Below are positions 8,842-18,867 of a stretch of 64,000 nt of DNA, piece after piece. The notes under the pieces were generated by a model that did not search any database, was not told the DNA's origin, and saw only the letters and a list, made by a program, of their open reading frames with translations. The stretch is from Bradyrhizobium macuxiense. GTDB lineage: Bacteria; Pseudomonadota; Alphaproteobacteria; Rhizobiales; Xanthobacteraceae. Each line of letters starts with the position of its first letter. Position 1 is the first letter of the stretch. The position numbers and the translations under genes were made by a program. The DNA is taken from the NCBI RefSeq assembly GCF_001542415.1, contig NZ_LNCU01000019.1:62001-126000 (forward strand). Reading direction: 5' to 3'.

Positions 8842-11800
8842 GCAGCGTCTCTCGCTTCGATCGGCAACGTAAAGATGAACGTCGCACCGGCCGTTTCGTT
8901 CGTCTCCGCCCATAATTTTCCACCGTGAGACTCGATGATCGAGCGGCAGATCGCGAGTCCCATACCCATCCCGTGCGCCTTCGTCGTAAAGAACGGTTCG
9001 AATATCCTGTCCGGATGCTCCAAGCCGCGGCCACGATCGTTGATCTCGGTCTGGATCGTCGCCGCAACGCGGCGCATGCGCAAGCGCAGAACCTTGCCAT
9101 TCGCAAGAGCCTCCATCGCCTCCATGCCGTTGCGAATGAGATTGATCAGAACCTGCTGAAGCTGCACGCGATCGACTGCGACAGGCGGCAGGCCTCTCTC
9201 GACCTCGAACTCCATGCGGACAGAGCGCCGCAATGCTTCTTCCGCCATGAGCTCTCGCGCCTCTGCGACGAGGCTGGCAAGCGTCATCGAGACGCGCGAA
9301 TCCATCGATTGCTTGAACAGCGCGCGGATACGGCTGACCACATCGGCCGCCGCATTAGCATCGCGGATGATCCGTTCCACTGTCCGGTGAGCGCGATCGA
9401 TGTTTGGCGGCTCCGCCGACAACCATCGTTGGCAGGCATGCGAGTTGGCAACAACCGCAGCTAACGGCTGGTTCACTTCATGCGCGATCGAAGCCGAGAG
9501 CTCGGCAAGGCTCGCCGCCTGACTTGCGCGCGCCAGCCGCTCTTGCGCGAGACGCAGCGCCTCTTGTGCTCGAACCTCGCCATCGATATCCAGACACATC
9601 ACATTCCACTGCACGATGGTGCCTTCGGCATCTCGCATCGCCTCGGCGCGCGTCTCGACCCAGCGATATTCACCGTCGAAGCGCCTGAGCCGGTGCCGGC
9701 GTGCATATGGCTCGCCAGTCGCCAGGCTATGGGCATATCTCTCCTTGACCCCCGCGAGGTCGTCGGGATGCACACCCGCATCGAGTGTTCCGTCGAGCCG
9801 GGTCTTTCCCGTGCCATCCAATGCGTCAAGCTCATAGCCGAGAAATTCGCGCAGCTGCTGGCTGCGGTAGATCGGCTCGCCATTGGGAGCTGCACAATCG
9901 ATCATGGCCGGGAGTGTTTCGACAAGCTGGCGGAGCGATCGTTCGCTCTCCCGCAACGCTTCATCCGTGCGCACTTGATCGTCGATGTCGATGGAAACCT
10001 GGTACCAGTGCATGATTTTCCCATCTCGATCGCGCAGAGGCTCGCAGCGCCCCTCCATCCAGCGGTAACTGCCGTCCTTCCAACGCCGGCGATACCGCAT
10101 CATGAAGGGGTCGCCAGTTCTGAGACAGCTGAGGGATGTACGCAGCACCTCTGGAGCATCTTCGGGGTGAACCAGATCTCGCGCCACCGTGGTGGTGTCC
10201 TCGAAGGTCGCGCTGGAGAGGCCGAGATCCTCCAAGGATCGTTTGTTGACGTAGGCAAGCTTGCCGGCGGGCGTCCAGCTCCAGATGTGGACTGGCAAGG
10301 CATCGACAAGCTGCGACAGTTCCTGTTCTCGTTTTCGCAACGCCTCATGCGCGCGAACCTCGTCTCCGATGTCGATTGAAACCATGTACCATTGAACGAT
10401 CGCACCACCCGCATCGCGCAACGGCTGCGCGCGCGCTTCTATCCAGGGATAGGCATCATCCTTGTCGCGTCGGCGAAAACGATTGACGAAAGGCGTTCCG
10501 GTCGAAAAGCCATCGAGTGCCCTTGGCAGCATGATCGGAAGATCGTCAGGATGAGCCAAGTGCCGGGCCAGGCCCTCGAAATCCTCGATGTGCGCCGGCG
10601 GCGTACCGACGCGCTCCAAATATCGCTTGCTGGCAGAGGTGAGCTTGCCCGAGGGATCGAAGCTCAGGATGTTGATGGGCACGGCATCTATCATCTGCTG
10701 CAGCTGTCGCGTGCTGTTCCGCAGAGCCTCTTCCGTCGCCAACTGATCGTGGATGTCGACGTTCGTGCCGTACCATTGAATGATTTCTCCGCGCTCGCTG
10801 CGAAGCGGATCCGCGCGTCCCTCTTGCCAGCGATAGATACCATCTGCGCGGCGGTTACGAAATCTCAAGGCGAACCTTTCGCCGGTGCGGAAGGAATGGC
10901 TTAAAGCGCCATACAGAGCATCTCGATCATCCGGATGGACGAGGTCTCCGATTGCACTGCGTAAACCACCTTCGGCATCGAAGTCTTCCAACTTCATACC
11001 GATGTAGTCCATCATGGTTTTGTTTATGTACGACGGCTCGCCCTTCGGGGTCACACACCAGATCTGTGTCGGAACCGTGTCGACGAGCAGCTGAAGCTGC
11101 CGCTCGCTATGCTGCATCGCCTGCTGGGCGCACATCATGTCATGAATATCGACACTGACACCGTACCACTGGATGATGTTACCAGCATCGTCGCGCAATG
11201 GTTCTGCGCGGGTCTCGGTCCAGCGATAGATGCCACCGCGGCGCACTTGGCGATATCGCTGGAGATAGGGCGCACCCGCCTCGCATGACCGCCTGAAGGC
11301 TGCAATCGCCTCAGGCCGATCCTCCGGATGGACGACGCTTAGCGACGGCCTGCCATCGGACGAGGCGATATCCTCGAGCGTGGCGCCTGTGGCCTCAGTG
11401 AACCGCTTGCTGACATAGGTCGGCGTGCCATCCGGCTCCGTGCTCCAGACCAGGGCGGGAACCGCGTCGGTCAATTGCTGAAGCTTCCGTTCGCTCCGCC
11501 GCAGCGCGTCTTCGGCGTGCATCTGGGCATCGATGTCGAGACACACACCGTACCATTGCACGATATTGCCGTCGCCATTGCACATCGGCTGGGCACGCGC
11601 ATCCACCCAGCGATATGTACCGTCTGACTGACGAAGGCGATGTCTCAACCCAAAGGCCTCGCCGGTCTCGATCCCGCGTTGAACCGCGTTGCGGACGGCG
11701 CTCGCATCATCGGGATGGATGATTGCCTCAACCACCGCATCGATTGAACCCAATTGTGCAACAGGCACACCAATATACTCGACCAGCTGCTTGTTGAAAT

Positions 11801-12467
11801 AGACGGGGTTGCCCTGCGGCGACAAGCGCCAGATCAGCACAGGGACCGTGTCGATCAATTGCTGCAACGAGCGCTCATGTTCGCGCAGTGCAGCTTCAGC
11901 TGTCTTCAGTTCGTCAATGTCGATGGTGGTGCCGTACCAGCCGACGATGCGGCCATCGCCATCGCGCGTTGGCAAGCCGAAACTTCGGCACCAGCGATAT
12001 CCACCGTTCGCGTGCCACATGCGATGCTCGCAGTTATAGTCGTGGCCCGTTCGCAGGCTGCGACGCCAGGTTTGAAGAAGACGATCAAGGTCATCCGGAT
12101 GAACGACGTTTCGAAAGCCGAATTCATCATCCTTCGTCGCAGCGAGATCCTCTTTGGGCAATCCCGTGAAAACCCTGGGACTTCGGCTTGTATAGAGAAA
12201 TTTGCCCTCCACATCGGCAAACCACGCGAGCGCCGGCATGCTTTCGATGATCCGCAGTGCCTGTTCGGCTTTGCCGCTCACCCTTTTCACGCGCTTGCGA
12301 TCGGCCAGCAGAGCCACGGCTGCCATCACGAGCCCAAGGGCCGCCATCACCGCGGCAATCGCAGCAACATGACCGATCGGCGAGTTGATCAGCCGCGCCA
12401 ACACGAGTCCGGCGCCGCAGCCCGCCAATGCGAAGCCGAAGCGGTCAAGGTAAGGTGCTGTGATCAT
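8838..12467 (-). CDS. sensor histidine kinase with seven tandem PAS domains
   Basis: A ~1209-residue membrane-anchored kinase. Two hydrophobic segments near the N-terminus ([16 protein letters not shown] and an Ala/Val-rich second helix) precede seven PAS/PAC modules spaced about 126 residues apart. Each starts with a variant of LxxLxDxVPxxIW (e.g. [38 protein letters not shown]). Each closes with a PAC end such as GxIVQWYGxxxDI. The transmitter holds the phospho-acceptor His in [14 protein letters not shown], then [40 protein letters not shown] 12467 has GGGAG nine bases upstream and is preferred to a start 39 nt earlier. No FixL-type haem-PAS signature was identified by eye, so ligands are unknown. 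Confidence 0.9.
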   Translation of the reverse strand: MITAPYLDRFGFALAGCGAGLVLARLINSPIGHVAAIAAVMAALGLVMAAVALLADRKRVKRVSGKAEQALRIIESMPALAWFADVEGKFLYTSRSPRVFTGLPKEDLAATKDDEFGFRNVVHPDDLDRLLQTWRRSLRTGHDYNCEHRMWHANGGYRWCRSFGLPTRDGDGRIVGWYGTTIDIDELKTAEAALREHERSLQQLIDTVPVLIWRLSPQGNPVYFNKQLVEYIGVPVAQLGSIDAVVEAIIHPDDASAVRNAVQRGIETGEAFGLRHRLRQSDGTYRWVDARAQPMCNGDGNIVQWYGVCLDIDAQMHAEDALRRSERKLQQLTDAVPALVWSTEPDGTPTYVSKRFTEATGATLEDIASSDGRPSLSVVHPEDRPEAIAAFRRSCEAGAPYLQRYRQVRRGGIYRWTETRAEPLRDDAGNIIQWYGVSVDIHDMMCAQQAMQHSERQLQLLVDTVPTQIWCVTPKGEPSYINKTMMDYIGMKLEDFDAEGGLRSAIGDLVHPDDRDALYGALSHSFRTGERFALRFRNRRADGIYRWQEGRADPLRSERGEIIQWYGTNVDIHDQLATEEALRNSTRQLQQMIDAVPINILSFDPSGKLTSASKRYLERVGTPPAHIEDFEGLARHLAHPDDLPIMLPRALDGFSTGTPFVNRFRRRDKDDAYPWIEARAQPLRDAGGAIVQWYMVSIDIGDEVRAHEALRKREQELSQLVDALPVHIWSWTPAGKLAYVNKRSLEDLGLSSATFEDTTTVARDLVHPEDAPEVLRTSLSCLRTGDPFMMRYRRRWKDGSYRWMEGRCEPLRDRDGKIMHWYQVSIDIDDQVRTDEALRESERSLRQLVETLPAMIDCAAPNGEPIYRSQQLREFLGYELDALDGTGKTRLDGTLDAGVHPDDLAGVKERYAHSLATGEPYARRHRLRRFDGEYRWVETRAEAMRDAEGTIVQWNVMCLDIDGEVRAQEALRLAQERLARASQAASLAELSASIAHEVNQPLAAVVANSHACQRWLSAEPPNIDRAHRTVERIIRDANAAADVVSRIRALFKQSMDSRVSMTLASLVAEARELMAEEALRRSVRMEFEVERGLPPVAVDRVQLQQVLINLIRNGMEAMEALANGKVLRLRMRRVAATIQTEINDRGRGLEHPDRIFEPFFTTKAHGMGMGLAICRSIIESHGGKLWAETNETAGATFIFTLPIEARDAA

Positions 12468-12557
12468 TATCGGCGGCTCCCGGCGTGAGACGGTCTGATG
12501 CCTCACCTCGCCCCCTCAGCCTGGCGTCCGTCCCAACTCAGGGATTTCACCGGAAAT

Positions 12558-12602
12558 CTATCATGGCCGGGCCTGGCGGCATCTCATGGAAATCCATGAT
12601 AG
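12558..12602. promoter_or_regulatory. palindromic operator candidate upstream of the seven-PAS kinase
   Basis: CTATCATGG (12558-12566) is repeated as its exact complement CCATGATAG (12594-12602). Inside this, TCATGG-AAAT-CCATGA (12584-12599) is itself a 16-bp palindrome. Three copies of one half-site thus lie 90-135 nt before the kinase start at 12467. This is the form of a dimeric regulator site; the protein is unknown. It could also act at the 3' end of the hypothetical gene at 12617. Confidence 0.5.
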
Positions 12603-12616
12603 GCAACCACGAAGAA

Positions 12617-12952
12617 CTATGGAAGCAGCCTCACGATACGCGGCGGCGACGCATCGGTTAACCGCAATCGCTCTTCAAACGCGGCAATCGTTCTGGCGCA
12701 GCCGCTGATACGAAGATGATATCGTTCAAATAGCTCCTTGGGCCGGCCATTCCTCAAGAAGATGGCTCCAAAGATAAGCCTTGCCTGCTCCACATCCAGT
12801 TCGACCTGACCAATAGCAGGGCGCAAGCTATCCCGATAGACAGTATCGGACTTGCGAAGAATTTCCCAGTTTTCCCGCGTCACGCACAGCGCCCGCCGGC
12901 TCCAAAACGCCCGCGGAAGGTGTCTGCCACGCGAGGAGAGACTGTTATGCAT
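12617..12952 (-). CDS. hypothetical protein
   Basis: An open frame of 111 codons from ATG 12952, or 144 from a GTG at 13051. It is rich in Arg and Leu, with no signal peptide, membrane segment or motif I recognise. The stretch around VELDVEQARLIFGAIFL followed by an Arg-rich amphipathic region looks protein-like, and the frame contains several polar segments compatible with a small soluble protein. GGGAC precedes ATG 12952. It is divergent from the AraC gene at 13171. Uncertain whether it is expressed. Confidence 0.4.
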   Translation of the reverse strand: MHNSLSSRGRHLPRAFWSRRALCVTRENWEILRKSDTVYRDSLRPAIGQVELDVEQARLIFGAIFLRNGRPKELFERYHLRISGCARTIAAFEERLRLTDASPPRIVRLLP

Positions 12953-13170
12953 TGTCCCGCTTGCACCTATGTCATTAGCCGACGAAGCAGCTGGCACTTC
13001 GTCAGCGCCCTGTGCCGGCTCTCGATCAAGATACTGGAAATCGTCCAGCACAAGTATCTTGATCGACGCTGGCGGCTAGACCGGTCACGCGCATTTTTCC
13101 CCGTTATGGCCGGATGCTGCGCGCCCGAGCGAGTTCTCCCGAGCAGACGCGATCGCGCGGCGAGGCGTCC

Positions 13171-14124
13171 ATGAGCAAACCTCGCGTTTCCGACGGTAGG
13201 CAAGAATCTGAGATGACTGATATATCCCGCCAGGGCGACAACACGCCGGTCGCCGGCCTTCGTCGTCCAGTCAATGAGATGTCACGCGTTCTGAAGACGA
13301 CGCCAGTGCACATCGCGTCAGATTTATCCGGCGGCGCCATCGCACAGTGGAGTCATGACGCGTTTCACGAGGTGGTCAAGCCGATGACCGATCACGTCAT
13401 CATGACGTATGTCGGTACGGTCCAACGACTAGAGCGACGCAACGGAAATTCAATCGTCGCTGGAACGGCACGCGACGGCACCGTCACCATCATTCCGGCC
13501 GGTTCGATGTCCCGCTGGGACATCTACCGATCGATGGATATTATTCAGCTTTACCTTCCACAAGCAACGCTCGAACGTGTTGCCCGGGAAGCGGACATCA
13601 TCACGCCGCACGATCTTGTCGAGCGGACGACGTATCCCGACCTTGTGACGTCACGGCTCCTCGTGAGCGCGGCCGATACTGTGGAAGGCAACGAGGCACT
13701 CGACAATCTATTCAGGCAACAACTGAGCGATCTGTTTGCAACGCGCATGCTCTCGGCCCACACCGGTCAGCCTCCGGCTCATCACCCCGCACTCGGTGGC
13801 CTCTCACCGGCAGCATTGCGTCGGGCGATCGAGCGACTACGGTCGGACAGCGATGCGGACGTTTCGCTCGCCGCCCTGGCCTCCGACTCCAGGCTGTCGC
13901 GCTTTCATTTCTGTCGTGCGTTCAAGGAGAGCACGGGGCTTTCGCCGCATAACTGGCTGCGACGATATCGGCTCGAACAGGCAATCATCATGCTGCGTGA
14001 CCCCAACAATTCAGTGGCGCAGATCGCGGCGGCGCTTGGCTATAGCTCGCAAACAGCGTTTGCGGCCGCGTTCCGCAAACTGACTGGAGAGACACCAAGC
14101 GATTGGCGAAGGCGCGCTCGTTGA
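13171..14124 (+). CDS. AraC-family transcriptional regulator
   Basis: A 317-residue regulator. The C-terminal ~100 residues carry the double helix-turn-helix of the AraC family: first HTH VSLAALASDSRLSRFHFCRAF then KESTGLSP, and second HTH SVAQIAAALGYSSQTAFAAAF then RKLTGETPSDWRR. The N-terminal ~210 residues form an effector/dimerisation domain of unknown ligand. ATG 13171 is used, with GAGG five bases upstream; starts at 13114 and 13213 are also in frame. The gene is convergent with the SDR gene at 14388 and divergent from the hypothetical gene at 12617, so its target is not evident from position. Confidence 0.88.
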   Translation: MSKPRVSDGRQESEMTDISRQGDNTPVAGLRRPVNEMSRVLKTTPVHIASDLSGGAIAQWSHDAFHEVVKPMTDHVIMTYVGTVQRLERRNGNSIVAGTARDGTVTIIPAGSMSRWDIYRSMDIIQLYLPQATLERVAREADIITPHDLVERTTYPDLVTSRLLVSAADTVEGNEALDNLFRQQLSDLFATRMLSAHTGQPPAHHPALGGLSPAALRRAIERLRSDSDADVSLAALASDSRLSRFHFCRAFKESTGLSPHNWLRRYRLEQAIIMLRDPNNSVAQIAAALGYSSQTAFAAAFRKLTGETPSDWRRRAR

Positions 14125-14299
14125 CCACAATTTCTCTTCAATGACGTCAATCGCTCTGGTGCGGCCACAGATCAATTTCGCTACGCCATCGCGACTATTC
14201 AAGTCGGACCCAGGATACGGGTTCGACCGAGCAATCCTAGCGGCCGCCCTGACGCTAGGTGATGCGAGCGGCGCTTGCCCCCATGCGCTCGGCTCGTCG

Positions 14300-14336
14300 C
14301 GACGGCCGGCCTTTCCCCACATCGGGCCGGCCGTCG
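14300..14336 (+). terminator. strong hairpin between convergent genes
   Basis: Perfect 12-bp inverted repeat (CGACGGCCGGCC, 13-nt loop, GGCCGGCCGTCG) followed on the plus strand by TTCTCTTTT. It lies in the 263-nt gap between the AraC gene and the convergent SDR gene and could terminate transcription from either side; the T-rich tail favours the plus strand. Confidence 0.7.
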
Positions 14337-14387
14337 TTCTCTTTTACGAAGCAGGTATTTGGCAGTAATGACGATCTCTTATGTCTT

Positions 14388-15137
14388 TCACGCCAGCGAA
14401 ATGCCGCCGTCAACGCGCAAGGTGGCACCGGTGACGAAGCTGCTGGCATCGGACGCCAGAAACAACGCAGCACGGCCGAGTTCTTCGGGCTGGCCGAGCC
14501 GGCCGAGCGGAATTACCTTCGCCAGCGCGGTATCGAACGACGGCCTCTCGCTTTCAGAAACACCCATCTTGCTGATGATCGGGGTGTCGACAGGTCCAGG
14601 GCTCAGGACGTTGACGCGAATGCCGCGGTGCTTGAATTCCAAAGCCCAGCTTCTCGCGAACGCCTCAATCGCCGCTTTGCTGCCAGCATAGACCGCATGG
14701 CCGTCCAGCACCTTATTGCTGGCGATCGAACTGGTCAGAATGATCGATCCGCCGTGCCGGAGTAACGGCGCGACCTTCTGCACACCGAAAAACACACCGC
14801 GCACGTTGATCGCAAACTGCGCGTCGAACTCATCGATACCGACCTCGCTCGAAGGCCTGATGACAATGACGCCGGCGTTGGCAAAATAGATATCCAACCC
14901 GCCAAATCGCCGCCGGATGCCTTGAGCAACTTGATCATGATGCGCCAGGTCCGAGACATCTCCCTGGATCGCAAGGGTCCCATCTCCAATCTCCGCAACC
15001 GCTGCATCCAAAGCGGGCTGCGTTCGCGCGGTGATAATCACCTGCGCGCCGTTTGCCGCGAACAGCTTTGCAGCAGCTAATCCGATGCCGCTCGCTCCAC
15101 CTGTGACCAGAGCCGTTTTGCCGCGAAGAACACTCAT
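14388..15137 (-). CDS. SDR-family oxidoreductase
   Basis: A 249-residue classical short-chain dehydrogenase/reductase. It has cofactor motif TGGASGIG near residue 14, the NAG motif in YFANAGV, catalytic Ser in IILTSSIAS, catalytic Tyr and Lys in YAGSK, and the C-terminal ending VDGGISLA. Family members reduce or oxidise carbonyl/alcohol groups with NAD(P)(H). The substrate cannot be told. Tandem ATGs lie at 15140 and 15137 after GAGAGG; the second has better spacing (7 nt). It is separated from the AraC gene by a hairpin, so the two are probably not co-regulated by read-through. Confidence 0.9.
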   Translation of the reverse strand: MSVLRGKTALVTGGASGIGLAAAKLFAANGAQVIITARTQPALDAAVAEIGDGTLAIQGDVSDLAHHDQVAQGIRRRFGGLDIYFANAGVIVIRPSSEVGIDEFDAQFAINVRGVFFGVQKVAPLLRHGGSIILTSSIASNKVLDGHAVYAGSKAAIEAFARSWALEFKHRGIRVNVLSPGPVDTPIISKMGVSESERPSFDTALAKVIPLGRLGQPEELGRAALFLASDASSFVTGATLRVDGGISLA

Positions 15138-15556
15138 CATGTAACCTCTCTTGAATAACTTGGAGGAAGATAGATTTCGACAAGGTCGTGACCTTGAACG
15201 TTCGCTCGACTTCAGGGAGAGGTCCCCTTTTCGAAATCGGCCATTTTCTCGACCCTCCAACCGCGGTGCGAACGCTGTCGCCGATTGACCCGTCCGTTGT
15301 TCTTCATCTGATCATCCGAGTGCCGGATCTGATTTTTTTCGAAACGGACCCTCGCGTCAGCGCAGAACCTGGCTCCGAGCTATTTCTCAACAGCTCCATG
15401 ATTCGAGGTCGTAGAACTCTACTAGTCTTCGAGCCCTCTTACGTGGAACCGCCGGAATGGCGATTCCACGGAGTTTGCGTGGACAGGATTGGATACCCGC
15501 TCTGAGCTGGCCAGTTGTGAGTACACGTCCTAGCTTGCTCGTAACTCAACAAGCGG
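15138..15556. other. intergenic stretch, no gene recognised
   Basis: About 420 bases between two minus-strand genes. An open frame on the plus strand (15188-15505) overlaps most of it, but it lacks a ribosome-binding site and any motif, and I do not call it. The part near 15137 should contain the SDR promoter. Confidence 0.45.
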
Positions 15557-16474
15557 TCAGTAGTCCCAGAACGCCGGCACCCAACGAAAGACGTCACCGT
15601 CGACCGCGACCCGTCCGACCGACGGGAACGGCAGGTGAGTGGCGACCAGCATCTCGCCGGTCTTCGCCAGTTCGCGCAAGAGACGAACGCGAACACGCGC
15701 GGCCTCCTCGGGGTCGTGTTCGAAACCGTTGTGCCAGTCGGGTTGGTCGAACCCGACCGCGAACACGGCGTCGCCGGCGAATGTCAGCGCCTCGCCGCCG
15801 GATGCCACGCGGACCACACTGTGCCCGGGAGTGTGGCCGCCGGTGCGACGGACGACAACGCCCGGCGCCACCTCGTGCTCCTCATCGAATGTCCGCAGGT
15901 TGTCACGGTACTCGCTCGCGAACCGCTTGGCGGTCGCACGCAGCGCATCCGGGAATCCCTGCGGCATGTTGGTGTGGGAGAAATCCGGCGCCTCCCAGAA
16001 TTTGACCTCGGCGGCCGCCACGTGGATTCGCAGGTCCGGACGCAGCCTCTCCTTCACGCCGTCGACGAGCAGACCACCAACATGGTCCATATGCATGTGC
16101 GTCAGCACCACGTCGGTGACGGACGAAAGATCGATGCCGGCGGCCTCCAGTCGCTTGACCGTCTGCCCGGCCCGCGGCAAGTGCAGGTCCGGGTCCGACC
16201 CGAGCCCGGCGTCGATCAGGACGGTTTGCCCGCCGCTGCGGACCATGACCACGTTGAGCGCCCAGTCGAACGCGTCCGCCGGCAGGAACATGTCGTGCAG
16301 CCAGGCCGCACGCACGGCCGGGTCGGCGTTGTGTCCCAGCATCTGGGTTGGGAGCGGCAGCACGCCATCGCTGACCACCAGCACGTCGATCTCGCCGACC
16401 CGCACCGCGTAGCGCGACGGAACCAGCTCTTCAGGCTTGGATCCAACGAGTTGTGAAGCGTTATGTACGTTCAT
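15557..16474 (-). CDS. MBL-fold metallo-hydrolase
   Basis: A 305-residue metallo-beta-lactamase-fold protein. The metal motif HxHxDH appears as THMHMDHVGG (~residue 120), with further ligands His in GHTPGHS and Asp in TFAGDAVF, and a late His in VATHLPFP. This layout is shared with N-acyl-homoserine lactonases and related lactonase/esterase subgroups, so quorum-signal hydrolysis is possible but unproven. ATG 16474 has AGGAG seven bases upstream and is chosen over an in-frame start 66 nt earlier. Codon usage appears more extremely GC-ending than in adjacent genes, hinting at a different origin from the AT-richer DNA beside it. Confidence 0.88.
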   Translation of the reverse strand: MNVHNASQLVGSKPEELVPSRYAVRVGEIDVLVVSDGVLPLPTQMLGHNADPAVRAAWLHDMFLPADAFDWALNVVMVRSGGQTVLIDAGLGSDPDLHLPRAGQTVKRLEAAGIDLSSVTDVVLTHMHMDHVGGLLVDGVKERLRPDLRIHVAAAEVKFWEAPDFSHTNMPQGFPDALRATAKRFASEYRDNLRTFDEEHEVAPGVVVRRTGGHTPGHSVVRVASGGEALTFAGDAVFAVGFDQPDWHNGFEHDPEEAARVRVRLLRELAKTGEMLVATHLPFPSVGRVAVDGDVFRWVPAFWDY

Positions 16475-17084
16475 ATTTGTCTCCTGCTGATATTGCGGAC
16501 GATCTGCCTCATCTTTGAGAACACCTGCGTCCGACTCCAAACGTTCGATCCTAGGCAGTCCGTACTTTCGCGAGGAAAGTGCGCTTCAAGCTGGCGAGGT
16601 GTGCAAAGTTCGGCGACACGCTTGTGGCTAGTGTGTCACCGTGATCGACTATCGAACTTCGTTGGCGACCGCCCCAGAGCGATTGCCATTACTGTAGAGA
16701 GATTGCTGCCAACGAGTACGCCTCCACCTTGGATGCGACACCGCCAACGCTACGTTCGCGCATCCTTACGGTCGATTGGGGTAGGGGGATAGGACGAGCT
16801 ATACGACGGTATAGGTTCTGTCGTTGAGGTCGCGAGTAGACGATTGATCGCCTTCTTCGTCTTAACCATGGTGGGATCGACGAAAGTCCGACACGGAGCC
16901 GGCCCAAAAATGAAGCGGCCGGCTGATCGGAAATCGCGAGTGTCGTTCAAATAGAATCAGACAAAAACGATGGCTTTGGAAAAGACGTCGATATTCTGCA
17001 ACCACTATATGATCTTCCGCAAAAAAATACACCGACCGTGCATGGAGTCGCATGACGCGGTGGTGCGCAACATAGGCATGCGTT
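16475..17084. other. gene-poor, relatively AT-rich stretch
   Basis: About 610 bases with no convincing gene. Short minus-strand frames near 16750-16950 are open but carry no motif, and I could not match them to a transposase or other family. The last ~60 bases are AT-rich (a run of seven A near 17022) and may contain the promoter of the SDR gene at 17085. This begins the gene-poor accessory patch that runs to about 19.26 kb. Confidence 0.45.
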
Positions 17085-17876
17085 ATGGATTTGGGACTTA
17101 AAGACTGTGTAGCTGTTGTAACCGGGGGATCCGCGGGTATTGGGCTGGCGACCGCAACACTTCTTGCTGCCGAAGGCGCGAGAGTTGCAATCTGCGGACG
17201 TGATCCTGATCGACTCCTCTCTGCGGCAGAGCACCTCTCGATGGGTAACGCAGATAGCGTCTTGGTAGAACGCTGCGATGTTTTAGATGCCTCTGCAGTC
17301 GGCGAATTCGCCAAGAAAGTTCAGAGCTGGAGCAATGGTCGACTTGACCTGCTTGTAAATAACGCTGGCCAGGGGCGGATTTCGACCTTTTCAGATACGA
17401 GCGACGATCAGTGGCGCGACGAGTTGGAATTAAAGTTCTTTAGTCAAATCAATCCAATTCGGTCGTTCAGACCCCTACTAGAAGCCAGCGACCGCACCGC
17501 CATCGTTGCAGTCAATGCGCTTTTTTCCGTCGAGCCCGAACCACAGATGGTTTGCACATCTGCCGCCCGTGGCGGCGTGCAGAACTTGATGAAATCCTTG
17601 GCCACTGAATTTGCGCCGCGCATTCGCGTGAATTCCGTCCTGCTGGGGACAATCTTTACTGATCAGCGGCGCCGCCGCTTCGAGGCGCAATTAAACGTGG
17701 GCCAAACCCTGGAGGAATGGCTTAGTTCGCAAGCCCGGAACAAGAACATTCCGCTGGGACGGTTTGGGAATCCTGATGAGGTTGCGCGGGCAATCGCATT
17801 TCTGGGGTCTCCCGCGGCCAGTCACATCACCGGCGCGAGCCTCGAAATATCTGGCGGTACGTCGCGACACATCTAA
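17085..17876 (+). CDS. SDR-fold protein with altered catalytic residues
   Basis: A 263-residue SDR-fold protein. The dinucleotide motif TGGSAGIG and LLVNNAGQG are intact, and the ending LEISGGTSRH is family-like. At the active site, where classical members have YxxxK, the aligned segment reads TSAARGG. Tyr is therefore replaced by Thr and Lys by Arg, and the preceding Ser region reads VNALFS. It may bind cofactor and act by another mechanism, or be a non-catalytic member; a subgroup with TSAAR at this point exists. Base composition is less GC-rich than the flanking backbone. It stands alone in an accessory patch. Confidence 0.82.
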   Translation: MDLGLKDCVAVVTGGSAGIGLATATLLAAEGARVAICGRDPDRLLSAAEHLSMGNADSVLVERCDVLDASAVGEFAKKVQSWSNGRLDLLVNNAGQGRISTFSDTSDDQWRDELELKFFSQINPIRSFRPLLEASDRTAIVAVNALFSVEPEPQMVCTSAARGGVQNLMKSLATEFAPRIRVNSVLLGTIFTDQRRRRFEAQLNVGQTLEEWLSSQARNKNIPLGRFGNPDEVARAIAFLGSPAASHITGASLEISGGTSRHI

Positions 17877-18043
17877 CGAGAGTTCGCGGATGAACACGCT
17901 ACTGTAGTAGCTTCTTGTCGTTTCAGCTCTCCTGGCCTGTCGACAAAGACCACCCATTCGTTGGTCGGACAGCTCTAAGCCGGCTGAAAGTTCAATGGAC
18001 TCCACCTGGTGACGCTGACCCCGACCATGCTGGGGGCACTCAA

Positions 18044-18192
18044 ATGATCGACTTCTTCTTCCTCGTCCCAATCGCCATCGGGGCCTGGCGGGTCTGGCCT
18101 CGTTCATGTGGACGCTCAAGAACGGCCAATATGATGATCTCGAGGGCGCGGCGGAACGAATTCCGTTCGACAGCAAGAAGGGTCCTGAGTAG
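18044..18192 (+). pseudogene. ccoS: ccoS/fixS remnant (cbb3 oxidase assembly), frameshifted
   Basis: ATG 18044 begins MIDFFFLVPIAIG. After a frame change in the GGGG run near 18080 the next frame reads GLAGLASFMWTLKNGQYDDL then EGAAERIPFD, ending at TAG 18190-18192. This is the CcoS/FixS pattern: one N-terminal membrane helix followed by SLKNGQFDDLEGPAERILFD-like residues. CcoS is needed for metal insertion into cbb3 cytochrome oxidase. No ccoN, O, P, G, H or I gene is nearby, so this is a stranded, inactive copy; a functional cluster probably exists elsewhere. Confidence 0.85.
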
Positions 18193-18531
18193 CCAGCTGT
18201 TTTGCGTGGAAGCGCGGTTCCGCTGGTCACGAGGGAACGAAGCGCGCCCCCGGACTATCTGGTTCTGATTCTACAAGAAGCAGTACCCTGTGGCGAGGAG
18301 CAGAACAGATTGTCCGTTTTGCTCGCCCCAATGTCCTATTCTACGACGAGCACGTAATCGACCTGTACCGCCGGATCTTCGGGCTGTATCGATTGGGGTG
18401 AAGATAGAGAGACAAAGGGAAAGTCGTACAGCAATCTGACCGCGCCACGTCCTTCCACAAAACGTCGCACGAGACCCATTTTGTTCTCAGCAACTTCTCC
18501 ACGAAGGTCTTGGAAAACAAGGTTTTTCCAA

Positions 18532-18581
18532 TGGTGGGCGCACCAGGGCTCGAACCTGGGACCCGCTGATTAAGAGTCAGC
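18532..18581 (-). pseudogene. 3' fragment of a tRNA-Lys (CTT) gene, probable att site
   Basis: Read on the minus strand, this gives the anticodon arm GCTGA-CTCTTAA-TCAGC (anticodon CTT, lysine), a variable loop, the T arm with GGTTCGAGCC, an acceptor half and the terminal CCA. The D arm and 5' acceptor half are missing; the sequence above 18581 does not match a tRNA. Many integrases use the 3' half of a tRNA gene as attachment site, so a lone 3' half is the usual mark of an integrated or excised island. No intact tRNA-Lys lies in the window. Confidence 0.75.
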
Positions 18582-18596
18582 CCCGGCCTGAGAAAA

Positions 18597-18662
18597 ATCA
18601 ATGACTTACTGGTCGCATCACTGGGCTTATCCGACTGAAAGTGGGCATTCGTCGCACGATCA
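18597..18662. repeat. imperfect direct repeat, copy 1
   Basis: 66 bp starting ATCAATGACTTACTGG, beginning 15 nt beyond the tRNA fragment. It aligns without gaps to 18868-18933 with roughly four in five positions identical, best conserved over GGGCATTCGTCGCAC. Function unknown. Confidence 0.65.
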
Positions 18663-18867
18663 TAAAGATCGCACTGCCTCATATCCGAACACGCGCTACT
18701 CGGACTTTACCGGGTCAACTGCGACTACAAGGCCATCGATCGATAGGTTCAAATCGGGGAGGCGCAACCACCGATACCGACAATCGGTTCAAGTGGCGAT
18801 CTGAGACGACACCCAATGGGAATTCCGATACGGCAGCCAATTAAGAGATAGCGACGGGTGGAGAACA

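Noticed and set aside
15188..15505. Plus-strand frame in the gap between SDR and MBL genes
   Set aside because: No ribosome-binding site, no family resemblance; too weak to call.
16750..16950. Minus-strand short frames as a possible transposase remnant
   Set aside because: No DDE or other transposase motif and no inverted repeats could be identified.
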